Virus record (IMG/VR): IMGVR_UViG_3300027762_000036
Location: 1 to 24,874 of that record
Source: a virus
Strand: one strand, 5' to 3'
DNA length: 24,874 bases
In this document: piece by piece, positions 1 to 7,975 of the stretch
Numbering within the stretch: position 1 is the first letter of the stretch
How the letters are laid out: every line of letters begins with the position of its first letter
Notes under the pieces: generated by a model
Seen by the model: the letters and a program-made list of their open reading frames with translations, nothing else
Told to the model about the DNA's origin: nothing
The model's database searches: none
Position numbers and translations under genes: made by a program

Positions 1-162
1 AGCCTTTTTGGGCGCTTTGCCAGGCTTGCCGGCCTTCGTGGCTGCCGTGCGCGCGGTTGATAATGCAATCGCAATCGCTTGCTTTTGCGGTTTGCCGGCC
101 TTCATCTCTTTGGAGATGTTGGTCGAAATACTCTTTTTGGAGTAACCCTTTTTAAGCGGCAT
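1..162 (-). CDS. Small basic phage protein, 3' end cut by window edge
   Basis: The reading frame opens at the ATG at 162 and is still open at base 1, so 54 codons are visible and the C-terminus lies outside the window. The peptide is very basic and starts MPLKKGYSKKSISTNIS, followed by a helix-prone stretch with KPQKQAIAIALSTAR and then a Lys/Ala/Pro/Gly-rich tail. Short proteins with this QAIAIALS pattern are frequent in tailed phages (they resemble DUF6496-type proteins), usually close to head genes, and have no established function. The gene is the last of the leftward head block and is separated from the preceding gene by a hairpin terminator, so it may be expressed less than, or separately from, the capsid genes. 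A nucleic-acid or acidic-protein binding role is only a guess from charge. Confidence 0.7.
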   Translation of the reverse strand, partial: MPLKKGYSKKSISTNISKEMKAGKPQKQAIAIALSTARTAATKAGKPGKAPKKA

Positions 163-173
163 GGCATACACCT

Positions 174-206
174 AAAAAAACCCGAGAGAGCCGAAACCCT
201 CTCGGG
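174..206 (-). terminator. Rho-independent terminator
   Basis: Read on the minus strand, an 8-bp GC-rich stem (CCCGAGAG/CTCTCGGG, arms at 199-206 and 181-188) with a 10-base loop is followed directly by seven T residues (180-174). This is a textbook intrinsic terminator located 10 bases after the stop of the 216-815 gene and 12 bases before the start of the next gene. It would end or reduce leftward transcription from the capsid genes. Confidence 0.85.
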
Positions 207-215
207 CTAAGCACA

Positions 216-815
216 TTAGCCGATCCGATACGTCACAAACGTATTGGCGGCGGTCTTGCGGGTGCGGAACATACCAGACGAGCTCAGAGCCACGGCCATG
301 TTGCCGATGACAGTGTGACCGGTACCAGCAGCAACCGTGAACGCGTTAGTCGCGCCGGTGTTGATGACCGTCCAGTCAAACGCCTCGTCAATTAAAAAGT
401 CAGACCCAGCGTCAGTCAGCGTGCCAGTCGGCAGCGTGCCAGTCACGGCAGCAGCGGTCGTCGACGTGATGATGCCGTTGAGCAACTGAGCAACCGTCAG
501 CGTTGCCGTCGTGTTAACAGCGATAGGCGTGGGCTGCACAGTAGCCTCGCGGCGGTCTTGCTTGACCACCGGAGCAGTGCCAACCTCGTACTGCACTTCA
601 ACGCCGCCTTGAGCTTCGATGATGATTTGAGCGCCGCCGGCGTAGGGGCCAAAAACAGCCTGGGAGTTATTGACGGTGCCGACCGGAGCGGTCTTTTCGG
701 GGTAGTTAGGGAAACCGACCAGGCGAGTAACGACTGCATAGCCTTGACTATAAACAGCGATCGATTCACCGGCCGGGATGGCGACCTGTACGGTCCCGTT
801 AGCAGATAACAACAT
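216..815 (-). CDS. Putative virion decoration or head-associated protein
   Basis: A 199-residue protein starting at the ATG at 815, with AAGGATT as a plausible ribosome site about 8 bases upstream, 19 bases after the coat gene stop. It is rich in Thr, Ala, Val and Gly, has almost no charged clusters and shows alternating beta-strand-like segments, the composition of phage surface proteins. The N-terminal 90 residues (QVAIPAGESIAVYSQGYA onward) and the C-terminal half (GSDFLIDEAFDWTVINTG) look like two beta domains joined by a Thr-rich linker. C-terminal modules of this second kind recur in uncultured phage head or fibre proteins. Position right after the coat gene suggests a capsid decoration or head-fibre protein. 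This is inference from context and composition; no enzymatic motif is visible. Confidence 0.6.
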   Translation of the reverse strand: MLLSANGTVQVAIPAGESIAVYSQGYAVVTRLVGFPNYPEKTAPVGTVNNSQAVFGPYAGGAQIIIEAQGGVEVQYEVGTAPVVKQDRREATVQPTPIAVNTTATLTVAQLLNGIITSTTAAAVTGTLPTGTLTDAGSDFLIDEAFDWTVINTGATNAFTVAAGTGHTVIGNMAVALSSSGMFRTRKTAANTFVTYRIG

Positions 816-834
816 GATGTCTAATCCTTATTTA

Positions 835-2109
835 TCAGGGCTGGCCGAACATGATGATGCCGGACATTTCAGGCTGTTTGTTCACCACGCCAAACAGGGT
901 GTCGATTCGGAACTTGGTCTTCATGGTGTTGATGTCGTAAAACTTCGTCATCACCAATTCGATGCCTTGATCCGTCGATCCACGCATCACAGCAACGCCC
1001 GCGTTATCAGGCACAGCGTACCGGCCAGGCAGGATCTCGATGGCGTCCTTCTGCCAGAACGGATTCATGGCAGCCGTGGCGGTGTTCAGGAACACCAAGG
1101 CCGCGTTCGAGGCAGTCGCGCTGAATGCCACGTTCTGATACTGGCCTTCAGCATCCGTGCCACCCTGGTTGCTGATGATCGGGGGCGAGATAACCAAGGT
1201 CGTTGAAGACGGAACCGAGATAACGCGGAAGGTCTTCAGTTGGCCAGTGCCGCCCTTGGTGATGTGGTGCACAGCCTCGCAGTTGGCGATCGTGAACGAA
1301 TCACCAGCAGCGACGTTGGTCGTGCTCGAAACCGTGATGGTTTGGAAACGGTTGTCGACGTTGCCAGACTCGCCAGTCACGCTGACGGTCGTGGCTTTCG
1401 GCACCCAGTAGTTACCAGCAGCGGTCAGCGTCGACATCGTGATGCCGGCTCCACCAGCGGCTGCGGTCTTACGCACAGCGTAGTCGAGCTTGTAGGTTTC
1501 GAAAGATGCCACGGGGCCGACGTAAGCGGCACGCAAAGCGCGATCCGAGATCTCGTTGCCGAACGAGCGGGTGCTGACAGCAAGGTTGGAAGCCATGCCG
1601 TTATAGTCGCGAGTCGACAAAGCAAGATAGCGGTCGTTGAACATCACGCCCTGCTCGTTGAAAATCGCTTCGCACTGAGCAACATCGTCGAAGCCAGACG
1701 CTGCTGAAGTACGCTTGACCACCAAAGTGCCTTGCTGAGCGGCGACGTTCATAACGGCCACGTTGATATCGCTAGCAAGTTTCTGCTTGGCAGCGTCGCC
1801 GAGCCGGCCTTCCTGCAGAGCGTCGCGCAGTTCGGTGGCGGTCATCGTCCAAGGCACGGCCTTCGAGAAGCCAATGGTCGCGGGGACCGACAACTGAGTG
1901 TAGTCGTCAAAGTTGGTCGTCTGGTCGGTGCCGTTGTACGACGTGGCGATGTAAGGCTGCGGACGCCACACGATGTTGTTGGTGCGCTCCATCATCGACT
2001 GGTCGGTGTTGTAGACCGCGACGTTTTTGGAGAGGATAAGCGCGTCATTAAAGCCTTCGAGAATGTCCTCGAACTGTACGCGCTCTTCTTTGCTAAAAGA
2101 GTTTGCCAT
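835..2109 (-). CDS. Major capsid (coat) protein, P22 coat family
   Basis: A 424-residue protein close in size to P22 coat protein (430). It resembles the P22 coat family: NNIVWRPQPY (residues 44-53) corresponds to the P22 NTIWMP segment, VDNRFQTITVSSTTN (251-265) matches VDNRFATVTLSATTG in the P22 insertion domain, and FWQKDAIEI (351-359) matches FWADDAIRI. The fold is the HK97-like coat with a telokin-like insertion domain that helps capsid stability. The protein would assemble with the scaffold protein and portal encoded just upstream into a T=7-type procapsid. It starts at the ATG at 2109, nine bases downstream of the scaffold stop, so the two are probably translated at high level from one message. 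Confidence in the family is high. Confidence 0.93.
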   Translation of the reverse strand: MANSFSKEERVQFEDILEGFNDALILSKNVAVYNTDQSMMERTNNIVWRPQPYIATSYNGTDQTTNFDDYTQLSVPATIGFSKAVPWTMTATELRDALQEGRLGDAAKQKLASDINVAVMNVAAQQGTLVVKRTSAASGFDDVAQCEAIFNEQGVMFNDRYLALSTRDYNGMASNLAVSTRSFGNEISDRALRAAYVGPVASFETYKLDYAVRKTAAAGGAGITMSTLTAAGNYWVPKATTVSVTGESGNVDNRFQTITVSSTTNVAAGDSFTIANCEAVHHITKGGTGQLKTFRVISVPSSTTLVISPPIISNQGGTDAEGQYQNVAFSATASNAALVFLNTATAAMNPFWQKDAIEILPGRYAVPDNAGVAVMRGSTDQGIELVMTKFYDINTMKTKFRIDTLFGVVNKQPEMSGIIMFGQP

Positions 2110-2117
2110 GATTTAAC

Positions 2118-2987
2118 CTACTTTTTACGTTGACGTTTATACCTAAGAACTGCGGAGATATCGCCGGTTTTTTCAGCGTGTGCCCGCAGTCGTTCAAGTT
2201 CCGAATCCACCGACCCAGATATGCGCCCGCTCCCGGTGACTACCTTCTCAGGCGGCGGCGCCTTTTTTGCGCGGTTGCTAACTTTCAAGTCTCTCTCCAG
2301 TCGTGCTACAGCGAACGCAAAATCGATCGGGTCTTTAATCGATGCTAGTTCCTTCGCCTTGGTCGGGTTCTTGCCGAGTGCATAGACCACCAGTGCGGCG
2401 TTCTCTGCTCCCTTCACGATTACGTTTTGCTGAGGAATGTCGAGGTGCTGCAAAACAGTTTCCTCTGCGTCCTCATAGTCGCGCACTCGTAACTCGGCTT
2501 TTGCCTTCCCATACGCTGCTAATCGCTCTTGATACTTGCGGATTTGCTGGGCTTCAGCCTCTTTGGCCTGGGCATCCAATAAATCCGCTTGTCTCTTTTG
2601 CTCGTACCACGAACTTAACTCGGCTTCGTACCGCTCCGAGTCATAGTCGCAACCATCAAGCGTGGGCTTTGCCACTACCTTGACCGGATTGGGCTCGGTC
2701 CTAGTAGAGTTTAACTGCGCTTCAAGCTCTCGGTTTTTACGTGCCAGCTCGCGATTTAGCTTGCGTACTTCCTTTATCCATTTCGCAGCGGGTTTGCGCT
2801 CTTCCTCTTGCGGCGAAACATCGCCAATCGAAACAACAATCTCATCTTCCTGCCCGTCGTCGCCTTCCTGCTCGACTTCGACATCTTCGACGGGATTCGG
2901 CTCGTCGCTAATATCTTCGGTCTGCTCTTGGTCGATCGACTCGTTTTCGATGTCTTGCGGTTCCTGATTGACTTGGTTTTCTAGCAT
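2118..2987 (-). CDS. Capsid scaffolding protein, P22 gp8-like
   Basis: Charged, helix-rich 289-residue protein placed between portal and coat, as in P22 (gp8, 303 residues). Residues 1-62 are strongly acidic (Glu/Asp/Gln-rich), 68-93 and 130-165 are coiled-coil-like, and the C-terminus ends in a basic helix, LRYKRQRKK, comparable to the coat-binding basic C-terminus of P22 scaffold. The segment PTLDGCDYDSERYEAEL (108-124) is typical of this phage scaffold group. I chose the ATG at 2987 because AAAGGA lies 5-7 bases upstream. A longer frame beginning at a GTG at 3038 exists but has no ribosome site. The role is to direct procapsid assembly and then leave the shell. The assignment rests on position and composition more than on sequence identity. 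Confidence 0.82.
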   Translation of the reverse strand: MLENQVNQEPQDIENESIDQEQTEDISDEPNPVEDVEVEQEGDDGQEDEIVVSIGDVSPQEEERKPAAKWIKEVRKLNRELARKNRELEAQLNSTRTEPNPVKVVAKPTLDGCDYDSERYEAELSSWYEQKRQADLLDAQAKEAEAQQIRKYQERLAAYGKAKAELRVRDYEDAEETVLQHLDIPQQNVIVKGAENAALVVYALGKNPTKAKELASIKDPIDFAFAVARLERDLKVSNRAKKAPPPEKVVTGSGRISGSVDSELERLRAHAEKTGDISAVLRYKRQRKK

Positions 2988-3044
2988 CACGTTTCCTTTA
3001 ATCTCGGCCATTGACGGCGGCCGGTTACCGGTAATCACATAATA

Positions 3045-5117
3045 TTACATTGGCGGCGCAATATTAGGTTGCTGGATTTGCTCTGGCCGACTTAACGCAC
3101 CACCGAGCATTTCAACCATCTTTAGCGACTGGTCCTGAGCCTTTGCGTCGACATTACCCAAGGTCTCAATTGTCTTAGCTTTGGCAAGCTCAGCGTCTGC
3201 AACCGTCTTAATAACCGACGCGCGAGCCTGCGAAGCCTTGGCCATGGCCTCTTCAGCGGCGGCCTGTAAAAACACCGCATTGGGGTCTTGCGGCTGATTG
3301 GCTGCCATAGCTTGCATCTCTGCCTTGTCCGCGTCGGTCGGTTCGATAACTCCGATCCTGACCAACTTCTTGCGGAAATAATCGCGAATTGGCTGGATGC
3401 CCTCGCCTTCCATGTTCATCATGGCCATGGAGGTCAGCACCTGGCGCGTTTCAGGGTCGTCGCTGATCTGAATCATCCCAGTCAGCGCCCGCAACGTAGA
3501 CTGCCGCTTACTGCGCGAGGTGGGGCCTACAGACACCACAACGTCAAAGTCAGCGCCGCTGATATCGTTTTCGTACTCGATAGCTCCGGTCTCGTCGTTA
3601 ACCTTGGGCTTCATGAGCGAGGCCGATTCGACTTGTTCTTGCTCGTCGATGACCTTGACCTTGCGGCCCTCTTCGACATACACGTCCTTAGCCATGCTCA
3701 GATAGACCTCGCCGAGGCGCTTTAGCATCGTGGCGTGGTTTGACATGTAGATGTATGCCTGGGCGTCAATACGCTCTTGGATCAGCTCTACAGCCTTGCC
3801 TGAAATATTGGGCACCATCTTGTCGGCTTGCTGCGTGCTTCCCAAGATATCCGCCATATCCTGCTCGGTGATCTGCAGTAACGCAGCCATTGCAGGCGGA
3901 ATTGACGGGGGCTTGGTGTACGCAACTGGGCCGGCAGCCTGAGCAGATCCATCGGGGCCGGTAATCGGGTTGGTCAGCAGATACGGGTAGTCTTTGAGGT
4001 TGTCTTCAGCCCACATTAACTGATGGCCTGCGACCTGTTCCGGCAGGAAAATTGGCTTTTCAACGCTCGATAGCGCGCTGATCTCTGCGAGCTTTGAGAG
4101 CTGCATATTCTTGAGCCGCTGGGCGTCCTGTGCCAAGTGCACGTGACCCATGCAACGCTCGACACCATCAACCATCCAACGTTTGCCGTAGGTCGGGATA
4201 ATCGGAATATTCCGGCCTGCAATGTATCCGCAGTCCTCAAGCGGGACACCGGAGAAAATGTACTTGCGAACCCGGCGGCGCTTAACCTTGCGCTCTTTCA
4301 CCACCCGAAATCCACGCTCAACCAAATCGTCTTCTAAGTCGTCATCGGCATCGAGTTGTGACTGATAGACCTTTTCTTGCGTGCCGTCGACGCCTTCGTA
4401 TGTGTAGAGCGTTTCGCGTGTTTCCTCCACCCGATAGTGCTCGCAGACATAGACAAAATCGGGCGTCTCCCAGTCAAACTCTAGCTGCTGGATATCTTTC
4501 GGCCAGCTTGCAGGGTTGTCCCCATACTCGTCTTCGTACGCCGAGCGAGACATAGCGGTGATGACATAGCACCGTTTGGCATCGCTTTTGTCCTGGCGCT
4601 TGGAGTCGAGGTCGTAGAAAACCGAGCTGTCAGCGTCGTAAATGGGTTCGATAACGATTCGCTGCTCGTCGTTTTCCTCGTCTTCCTCGTCCTGCAGGAC
4701 GTTGCGCAGTCTTACCGCACCAAATCCACCGCCCACAGCCTCTTCAAAAGCATTGTCTAAGGCTTCCTGGGCTCCAGAGTCCTGCATATCAGCCCGGAAC
4801 AAACCGGCACAAAAGTCGGCCAAGGCATCGTTTTTGGATCCGTCGCGACTGACAAACTCAGGGTCAAAACGGTTGTTGCGATACTCGTTGATAATCCTAA
4901 TAACCGCGAGGTGTACTTTGTTGACCTCAAATTTAGGCTTGTTCGCGAATTGCTCGCCTAGATTGCCTTCCCACTGCGCGCCGCGAATCGAGTAAAACCG
5001 CCGGGCCTGCAGGCACTGCAAACGCTCGTCGCGCATGGCGCCCTGGATCTCATCAAACTCTGCCAACGCCTCCTGATGGACTTCGGCAAGTTTCTGTGCT
5101 TTGGATATACGCGGCAT
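3045..5117 (-). CDS. Portal protein, P22 gp1-like
   Basis: A 690-residue protein (P22 portal is 725) with the P22-type portal N-terminus: QWEGNLGEQF (48-57), then FEVNKVHLAVIRIINEYRNN (63-82), EFVSRDG and an acidic EEAVGGGFGAVRL segment. The central part contains the stem and wing regions. The last ~65 residues are Ala/Lys-rich and helical, consistent with the portal barrel seen in P22-like portals. Twelve copies form the unique-vertex channel through which TerL packages DNA and to which the tail attaches. It starts at the ATG at 5117, preceded by AAAGGG, in the 27-base gap after TerL. It shares the leftward head operon with scaffold and coat. Confidence 0.93.
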   Translation of the reverse strand: MPRISKAQKLAEVHQEALAEFDEIQGAMRDERLQCLQARRFYSIRGAQWEGNLGEQFANKPKFEVNKVHLAVIRIINEYRNNRFDPEFVSRDGSKNDALADFCAGLFRADMQDSGAQEALDNAFEEAVGGGFGAVRLRNVLQDEEDEENDEQRIVIEPIYDADSSVFYDLDSKRQDKSDAKRCYVITAMSRSAYEDEYGDNPASWPKDIQQLEFDWETPDFVYVCEHYRVEETRETLYTYEGVDGTQEKVYQSQLDADDDLEDDLVERGFRVVKERKVKRRRVRKYIFSGVPLEDCGYIAGRNIPIIPTYGKRWMVDGVERCMGHVHLAQDAQRLKNMQLSKLAEISALSSVEKPIFLPEQVAGHQLMWAEDNLKDYPYLLTNPITGPDGSAQAAGPVAYTKPPSIPPAMAALLQITEQDMADILGSTQQADKMVPNISGKAVELIQERIDAQAYIYMSNHATMLKRLGEVYLSMAKDVYVEEGRKVKVIDEQEQVESASLMKPKVNDETGAIEYENDISGADFDVVVSVGPTSRSKRQSTLRALTGMIQISDDPETRQVLTSMAMMNMEGEGIQPIRDYFRKKLVRIGVIEPTDADKAEMQAMAANQPQDPNAVFLQAAAEEAMAKASQARASVIKTVADAELAKAKTIETLGNVDAKAQDQSLKMVEMLGGALSRPEQIQQPNIAPPM

Positions 5118-5144
5118 TATCGGGCCCTTTCACGCGCGAAAGTA

Positions 5145-6614
5145 TCACCAACGCGACACGGTTGGCAATGCCTGGACAGTTTGCGATTTTACCGCCGGCA
5201 GCTTTTGCGCAAGGTCGATAGCATCGAATAATGGGTCCAACTGGTCATCATGCGCACCATTCGGGAATGTCGAAAACTCAGCCAGAAAATCAGACAACCA
5301 TGGAGCATCCTGCGGCACTGCGACGTTACCGGCCTCAATAAACGGCGCTGCGTCATACCCCCTGGCCTGCTTATCCTTGGTTCGCTGGACCGGCAAAACG
5401 GTAATGCTCTCGCGGCGTAGCGTCTGGATAAGCCCGGTTCCTGATACCTTGTCCTCGACATACATAGCTCTCAATGGAGCCTTGGCCATGATCGGCCTGC
5501 CGTCGTGCAGGTGCTTGAGCCAAAACGCCCGAGCCTCTGTAATTAGCTCTGGGGCCTCCCACTTGCCCCTGATCTGGTCTAACAGCACCGCTTTGCCTGC
5601 CACCGAGCGCCCCCAACATTGCAACACCGAGTAGTCGTGCTGCGTGCTGGTCTTTTGCGCAGTGTCGGCAGTGATGTATCTAAAGTCGAGCGCGGGCGGC
5701 ACCGTGTGCCAGTACGTGAGCCACGATGATTTGAGCATCCCGCCGCCACGCGGTGAGGGCCGCTGTTGTAGCTGGCCAGCGGTGCCGTATGTCCCAAGCG
5801 TAGCCTCTAGCTCCCTTACCTGCTGTTCTCCAAACCTCTCCGGGAACATCAATTCGCCGTCTTCGGTGCGTGGGTCCTCCCATCCGATCGACGTGACACA
5901 GCGCCGGTCGCGCTCGAATCGCATCGGGATGCACAGGTGTACGTAAGGCAAGCCCATCTTGAGAATGACGCCTGACGTATCGTCCTCGTGCAGTCGCTGC
6001 ATGATGACCACAATCGCCGACTTCTCCGAGTTGACGCGTGTCGGCAACGTTTCGGTAAATGCTATCTTAGCCGCCTCAAGTTTTGCTTGACTATTTGCGC
6101 CATCTGCGCTAAGGGGATCATCGAGCAGTACACGGTCGCCGCGAACCCCGGTCATGCTCGTAAAGCTGCGGGCTTGTCGCACGCCCTTGCGCGTGTTGCC
6201 GAACTCCCGCTTGCCATCCAGGTCGGACAATAGCTCAATTGGCCAGAGCGACTGATACCAGTCGGACTTGATAAGATCGCGGCAGCGCCTGCTGTCACGG
6301 ATTGCCAGTTGTTCCTCGTGCGCCGTGCCGACAAAGCGCATCTCAGGCATGTTGCGCGGCCCCCACTCCCAGGCCGGCCAGATAACGCCGGTAAGTAGCG
6401 ACTTCATCGACCCAGGCGGAACGTTCATCAGCAAGCGAGTAATCCGCCCGTCTGTCACCGCCTCCAGGTGCAGGCAAATGGCATCAAGCGCCCAACCCCA
6501 CTTTAGGTCTGCCGCAGGCTCCAATACGTGCCAAGCACGGCGGGCGAATTGCGCAAGGCTGCGCTTGCACAGCTCACGCTCAACTGCCACCAAATCGGCT
6601 TTAGTCAGTTGCAT
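5145..6614 (-). CDS. terL: Terminase large subunit (packaging ATPase-nuclease)
   Basis: A 489-residue two-domain terminase. The N-terminal ATPase carries a deviant Walker A, NVPPGSMKS (64-72), Walker B RVLLDDP (161-167) and a coupling motif VVIMQRLHEDD (202-212). The C-terminal RNase H-like nuclease has its acidic residues at D317 (ITADTA), E387/D388 (YVEDKVSG) and D456/D457 (GAHDDQLD). The enzyme cuts concatemeric DNA and drives it through the portal. The start at 6614 overlaps the end of the preceding gene by 14 bases and its ribosome site is weak, so expression is probably coupled to that gene. Length and motif order are normal for the family. Confidence 0.96.
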   Translation of the reverse strand: MQLTKADLVAVERELCKRSLAQFARRAWHVLEPAADLKWGWALDAICLHLEAVTDGRITRLLMNVPPGSMKSLLTGVIWPAWEWGPRNMPEMRFVGTAHEEQLAIRDSRRCRDLIKSDWYQSLWPIELLSDLDGKREFGNTRKGVRQARSFTSMTGVRGDRVLLDDPLSADGANSQAKLEAAKIAFTETLPTRVNSEKSAIVVIMQRLHEDDTSGVILKMGLPYVHLCIPMRFERDRRCVTSIGWEDPRTEDGELMFPERFGEQQVRELEATLGTYGTAGQLQQRPSPRGGGMLKSSWLTYWHTVPPALDFRYITADTAQKTSTQHDYSVLQCWGRSVAGKAVLLDQIRGKWEAPELITEARAFWLKHLHDGRPIMAKAPLRAMYVEDKVSGTGLIQTLRRESITVLPVQRTKDKQARGYDAAPFIEAGNVAVPQDAPWLSDFLAEFSTFPNGAHDDQLDPLFDAIDLAQKLPAVKSQTVQALPTVSRW

Positions 6615-6876
6615 CAGTCTTGGATAGTCGCCGAGCTACCAACGTGGCATAGCCAGCGATATCGGCCCACGAATCGACCCATCGTGAGTCTCCGTTGCAT
6701 ATACGGGCGATCTTGTGCGCGATCATCTCAAGCGCCTCGACCATATCGTCATCGAGCGAATCACGCGACACGGCGTCAAATATCACGCTCTTTAGTGACT
6801 GACTGATCTTGGCGTGGCCAGCAAAATCACCGTAACGCTCGCCGCGCTCGGCAAGGATCTGATCTAAGTCACTCAT
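6601..6876 (-). CDS. DUF6378-like small phage protein
   Basis: A 91-residue protein. The ATG at 6876 is preferred because GGAGGA sits 5 bases upstream; upstream in-frame codons would overlap the small terminase gene further and lack a ribosome site. It contains ILAERGERYGDF near the N-terminus and ALEMIAHKIARICNGD and VDSWADIAGYATLV toward the C-terminus, the hallmarks of DUF6378, an all-helical domain of unknown function common in phages and often described as resembling nucleotide-pyrophosphohydrolase-like helical bundles. The unusual point is its place between the two terminase subunits, overlapping both. A role in packaging or nucleotide metabolism cannot be decided from sequence. Confidence 0.8.
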   Translation of the reverse strand: MSDLDQILAERGERYGDFAGHAKISQSLKSVIFDAVSRDSLDDDMVEALEMIAHKIARICNGDSRWVDSWADIAGYATLVARRLSKTDATD

Positions 6877-7210
6877 CCGATCCTCCCGTCTTAGCCGCCA
6901 TGATCTGGGCCAGCACATCGGTCGATAGTTTGCCCACGTCCAGGCTTACAGTCTCAATCGGACCGCCGTTCTTTCCTGTCAGCTCAGCCTGCACCTGTGC
7001 CGGGATGATCTTGCCTAGCAGCGTCATAAACGCCTGCGGGTTTTCCTCGGCCTGGCGCATCAGATACTCGTGGCCGCCTACCCCGTGGAATGCAGCCTCG
7101 ATCGCCTCTTTAACGCTCGCAGTCAATTTATTGACCGAGCCTTTCGGCCTACCCTTGCCCGCTGCCGGCGGCCTGCGCTTCGCACTACCTTCTACTTTTT
7201 TACTATCCAT
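6869..7210 (-). CDS. Putative terminase small subunit
   Basis: A 113-residue basic protein with a low-complexity N-terminus (KRRPPAAGKGRPKGSVNK, residues 11-28), then a helical region with TASVKEAIEAAFHGVGG and NPQAFMTLLGKIIPAQVQAE. The GRPKGS-NK motif followed by this helical block is typical of short phage DNA-binding proteins located directly upstream of TerL, many of which are annotated as small terminases. Location at the head of the packaging operon supports that role: recognition of the packaging site and recruitment of TerL. No catalytic motif is expected. It starts at the ATG at 7210, preceded by AGGCGAGACG. The functional call is by family resemblance and context and is less certain than that of TerL. 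Confidence 0.7.
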   Translation of the reverse strand: MDSKKVEGSAKRRPPAAGKGRPKGSVNKLTASVKEAIEAAFHGVGGHEYLMRQAEENPQAFMTLLGKIIPAQVQAELTGKNGGPIETVSLDVGKLSTDVLAQIMAAKTGGSDE

Positions 7211-7230
7211 CGTCTCGCCTATTGGTTGTC

Positions 7231-7249
7231 GAGCCTAAGCGGTTGGCTC
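7231..7249. other. Small hairpin in the leader upstream of the packaging operon
   Basis: GAGCC (7231-7235) and GGCTC (7245-7249) form a 5-bp stem with a 9-base loop, about 20 bases upstream of the small terminase start. It is not followed by a T-run on either strand. The rest of the 7211-7413 gap shows a minus-strand TTGACA at about 7252-7257 without a convincing -10 box, so the late promoter was not located here. Function unknown. Confidence 0.3.
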
Positions 7250-7327
7250 ATGTCAAGCATTTTACTACGTAGCTGGCTGTGGCGCTATGACTACAGGCAA
7301 TCGATGCAAAAACTCTGTCCATATCTG

Positions 7328-7356
7328 TTGACATACCGTCCCAGTGCGTATACAAT
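7328..7356 (+). promoter_or_regulatory. Sigma70-type promoter
   Basis: TTGACA (7328-7333), 17-base spacer, TACAAT (7351-7356). The -35 box is perfect and the -10 box has five of six consensus bases. It would start transcription near 7363 and serve the two-gene plus-strand island at 7414-7951. The sequence GTATACAAT at its -10 recurs exactly at the promoter at 13152-13180. Confidence 0.8.
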
Positions 7357-7413
7357 CCTTTACATGCAGTAACGCACCGACCCGGCGGAACCGGAGACAC
7401 CAAGGAGCCTCAA

Positions 7414-7710
7414 ATGTCGAACCTCTCTGATCTCGTAATCTCGAAAGCTGATCAACTTGGCCAATTGCTTGCAGAGATTGATCTGCTTGCCAAGCAAGCC
7501 GATGCAATCAAAGAGGCAATGAAGGATGAGGCTACGTCTGGCGGTGCATCAGTGTTTGACGGTTCGTTGTTCCGCTCTACTGTCATCGAATCGAACCGCA
7601 AGACGGTTGACTGGGCATCGGTTGCCAAGGCAGCTAACGTGCCGGCTGACCTGATTGCCAGTCACACCAAGGTGACGGCCGTGTTTAGCGTTAAGACCAC
7701 CAGCCGATAA
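7414..7710 (+). CDS. Small conserved phage protein with N-terminal coiled coil
   Basis: A 98-residue protein; AAGGAG lies about 6 bases before the ATG at 7414. Residues 8-40 (DLV...LGQLLAEIDLLAKQADAIKEA) form a predicted coiled coil, followed by a small domain containing FDGSLFRSTVIESNRKTVDW and ending HTKVTAVFSVKTTSR. Short proteins with this architecture (coiled coil, EGSLFRATV-like strand, C-terminal TKV-T-V-T strand) are widespread in phages of proteobacteria, mostly in early regions, without an assigned function. Here it is the first gene of an independently promoted plus-strand unit set between two minus-strand operons. No catalytic or metal-binding residues stand out. The gene is certainly coding; its function is unknown. 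Confidence 0.8.
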   Translation: MSNLSDLVISKADQLGQLLAEIDLLAKQADAIKEAMKDEATSGGASVFDGSLFRSTVIESNRKTVDWASVAKAANVPADLIASHTKVTAVFSVKTTSR

Positions 7711-7720
7711 CGATCAACCT

Positions 7721-7743
7721 GTGCGGCTCTATATGGGCCGCAC
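7721..7743 (+). other. Hairpin between the two island genes (attenuator candidate)
   Basis: GTGCGGC (7721-7727) pairs perfectly with GCCGCAC (7737-7743) around a 9-base loop, ten bases after the stop of the 7414-7710 gene. It is followed by CTTTCCT rather than a full T-run, so it is at best a weak terminator. It could lower expression of the next gene or protect the upstream message end. Confidence 0.5.
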
Positions 7744-7762
7744 CTTTCCTGAGGCACTAGCC

Positions 7763-7951
7763 ATGCAAGACCACAAAACCCGCCTGAAGCGCCTGCTTTG
7801 CGAACTCAATAGCCTAGCAGTCTTTGACCCATCCGGAGAACTCGTGTTGTTTAACGCCGACGAGTATGAGCGGATGCTTGAGCGCGCAGACGGACTGACC
7901 GTCAGAGACTCTCGCAGCTCGTTCCCGGTACTCTATATGCCGATCGTTTGA
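7763..7951 (+). CDS. Hypothetical small protein
   Basis: A 62-residue protein starting MQDHKTRLKRLLCEL. I chose the ATG at 7763 because GAGG lies 8 bases upstream; an in-frame GTG at 7721 falls inside the hairpin and would give a longer product with no ribosome site. The N-terminal 20 residues are a basic amphipathic helix, followed by a short strand-rich part (AVFDPSGELVLFNADEYERML). I do not recognise the family. It shares a promoter with the preceding gene and ends at a convergent hairpin. No signal peptide, membrane span or Cys/His cluster is visible. Confidence 0.6.
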   Translation: MQDHKTRLKRLLCELNSLAVFDPSGELVLFNADEYERMLERADGLTVRDSRSSFPVLYMPIV

Positions 7952-7975
7952 TCATCCTGGCTTATTGTCTCAAAC

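Noticed and set aside
778-1707. Long plus-strand frames opposite the coat gene
   Set aside because: Antisense to the coat protein, which is a strong family match; composition (His/Arg/Val-rich) is typical of antisense shadows.
2342-2683. 113-codon plus-strand frame opposite the scaffold gene
   Set aside because: It lies antisense to a well-supported gene, with Ser/Arg/Pro/Leu-rich nonsense composition and no ribosome site.
2988-3038. GTG start extending the scaffold protein by 17 residues
   Set aside because: No ribosome site, while AAAGGA precedes the ATG at 2987.
7252-7257. Minus-strand TTGACA as late promoter for the packaging operon
   Set aside because: No acceptable -10 box at 15-19 bases; an activator-dependent late promoter cannot be excluded but is not shown.
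7265-7507. 80-codon minus-strand frame across the promoter region
   Set aside because: It covers the divergent promoter and the start of a well-supported plus-strand gene; no similarity to any family.
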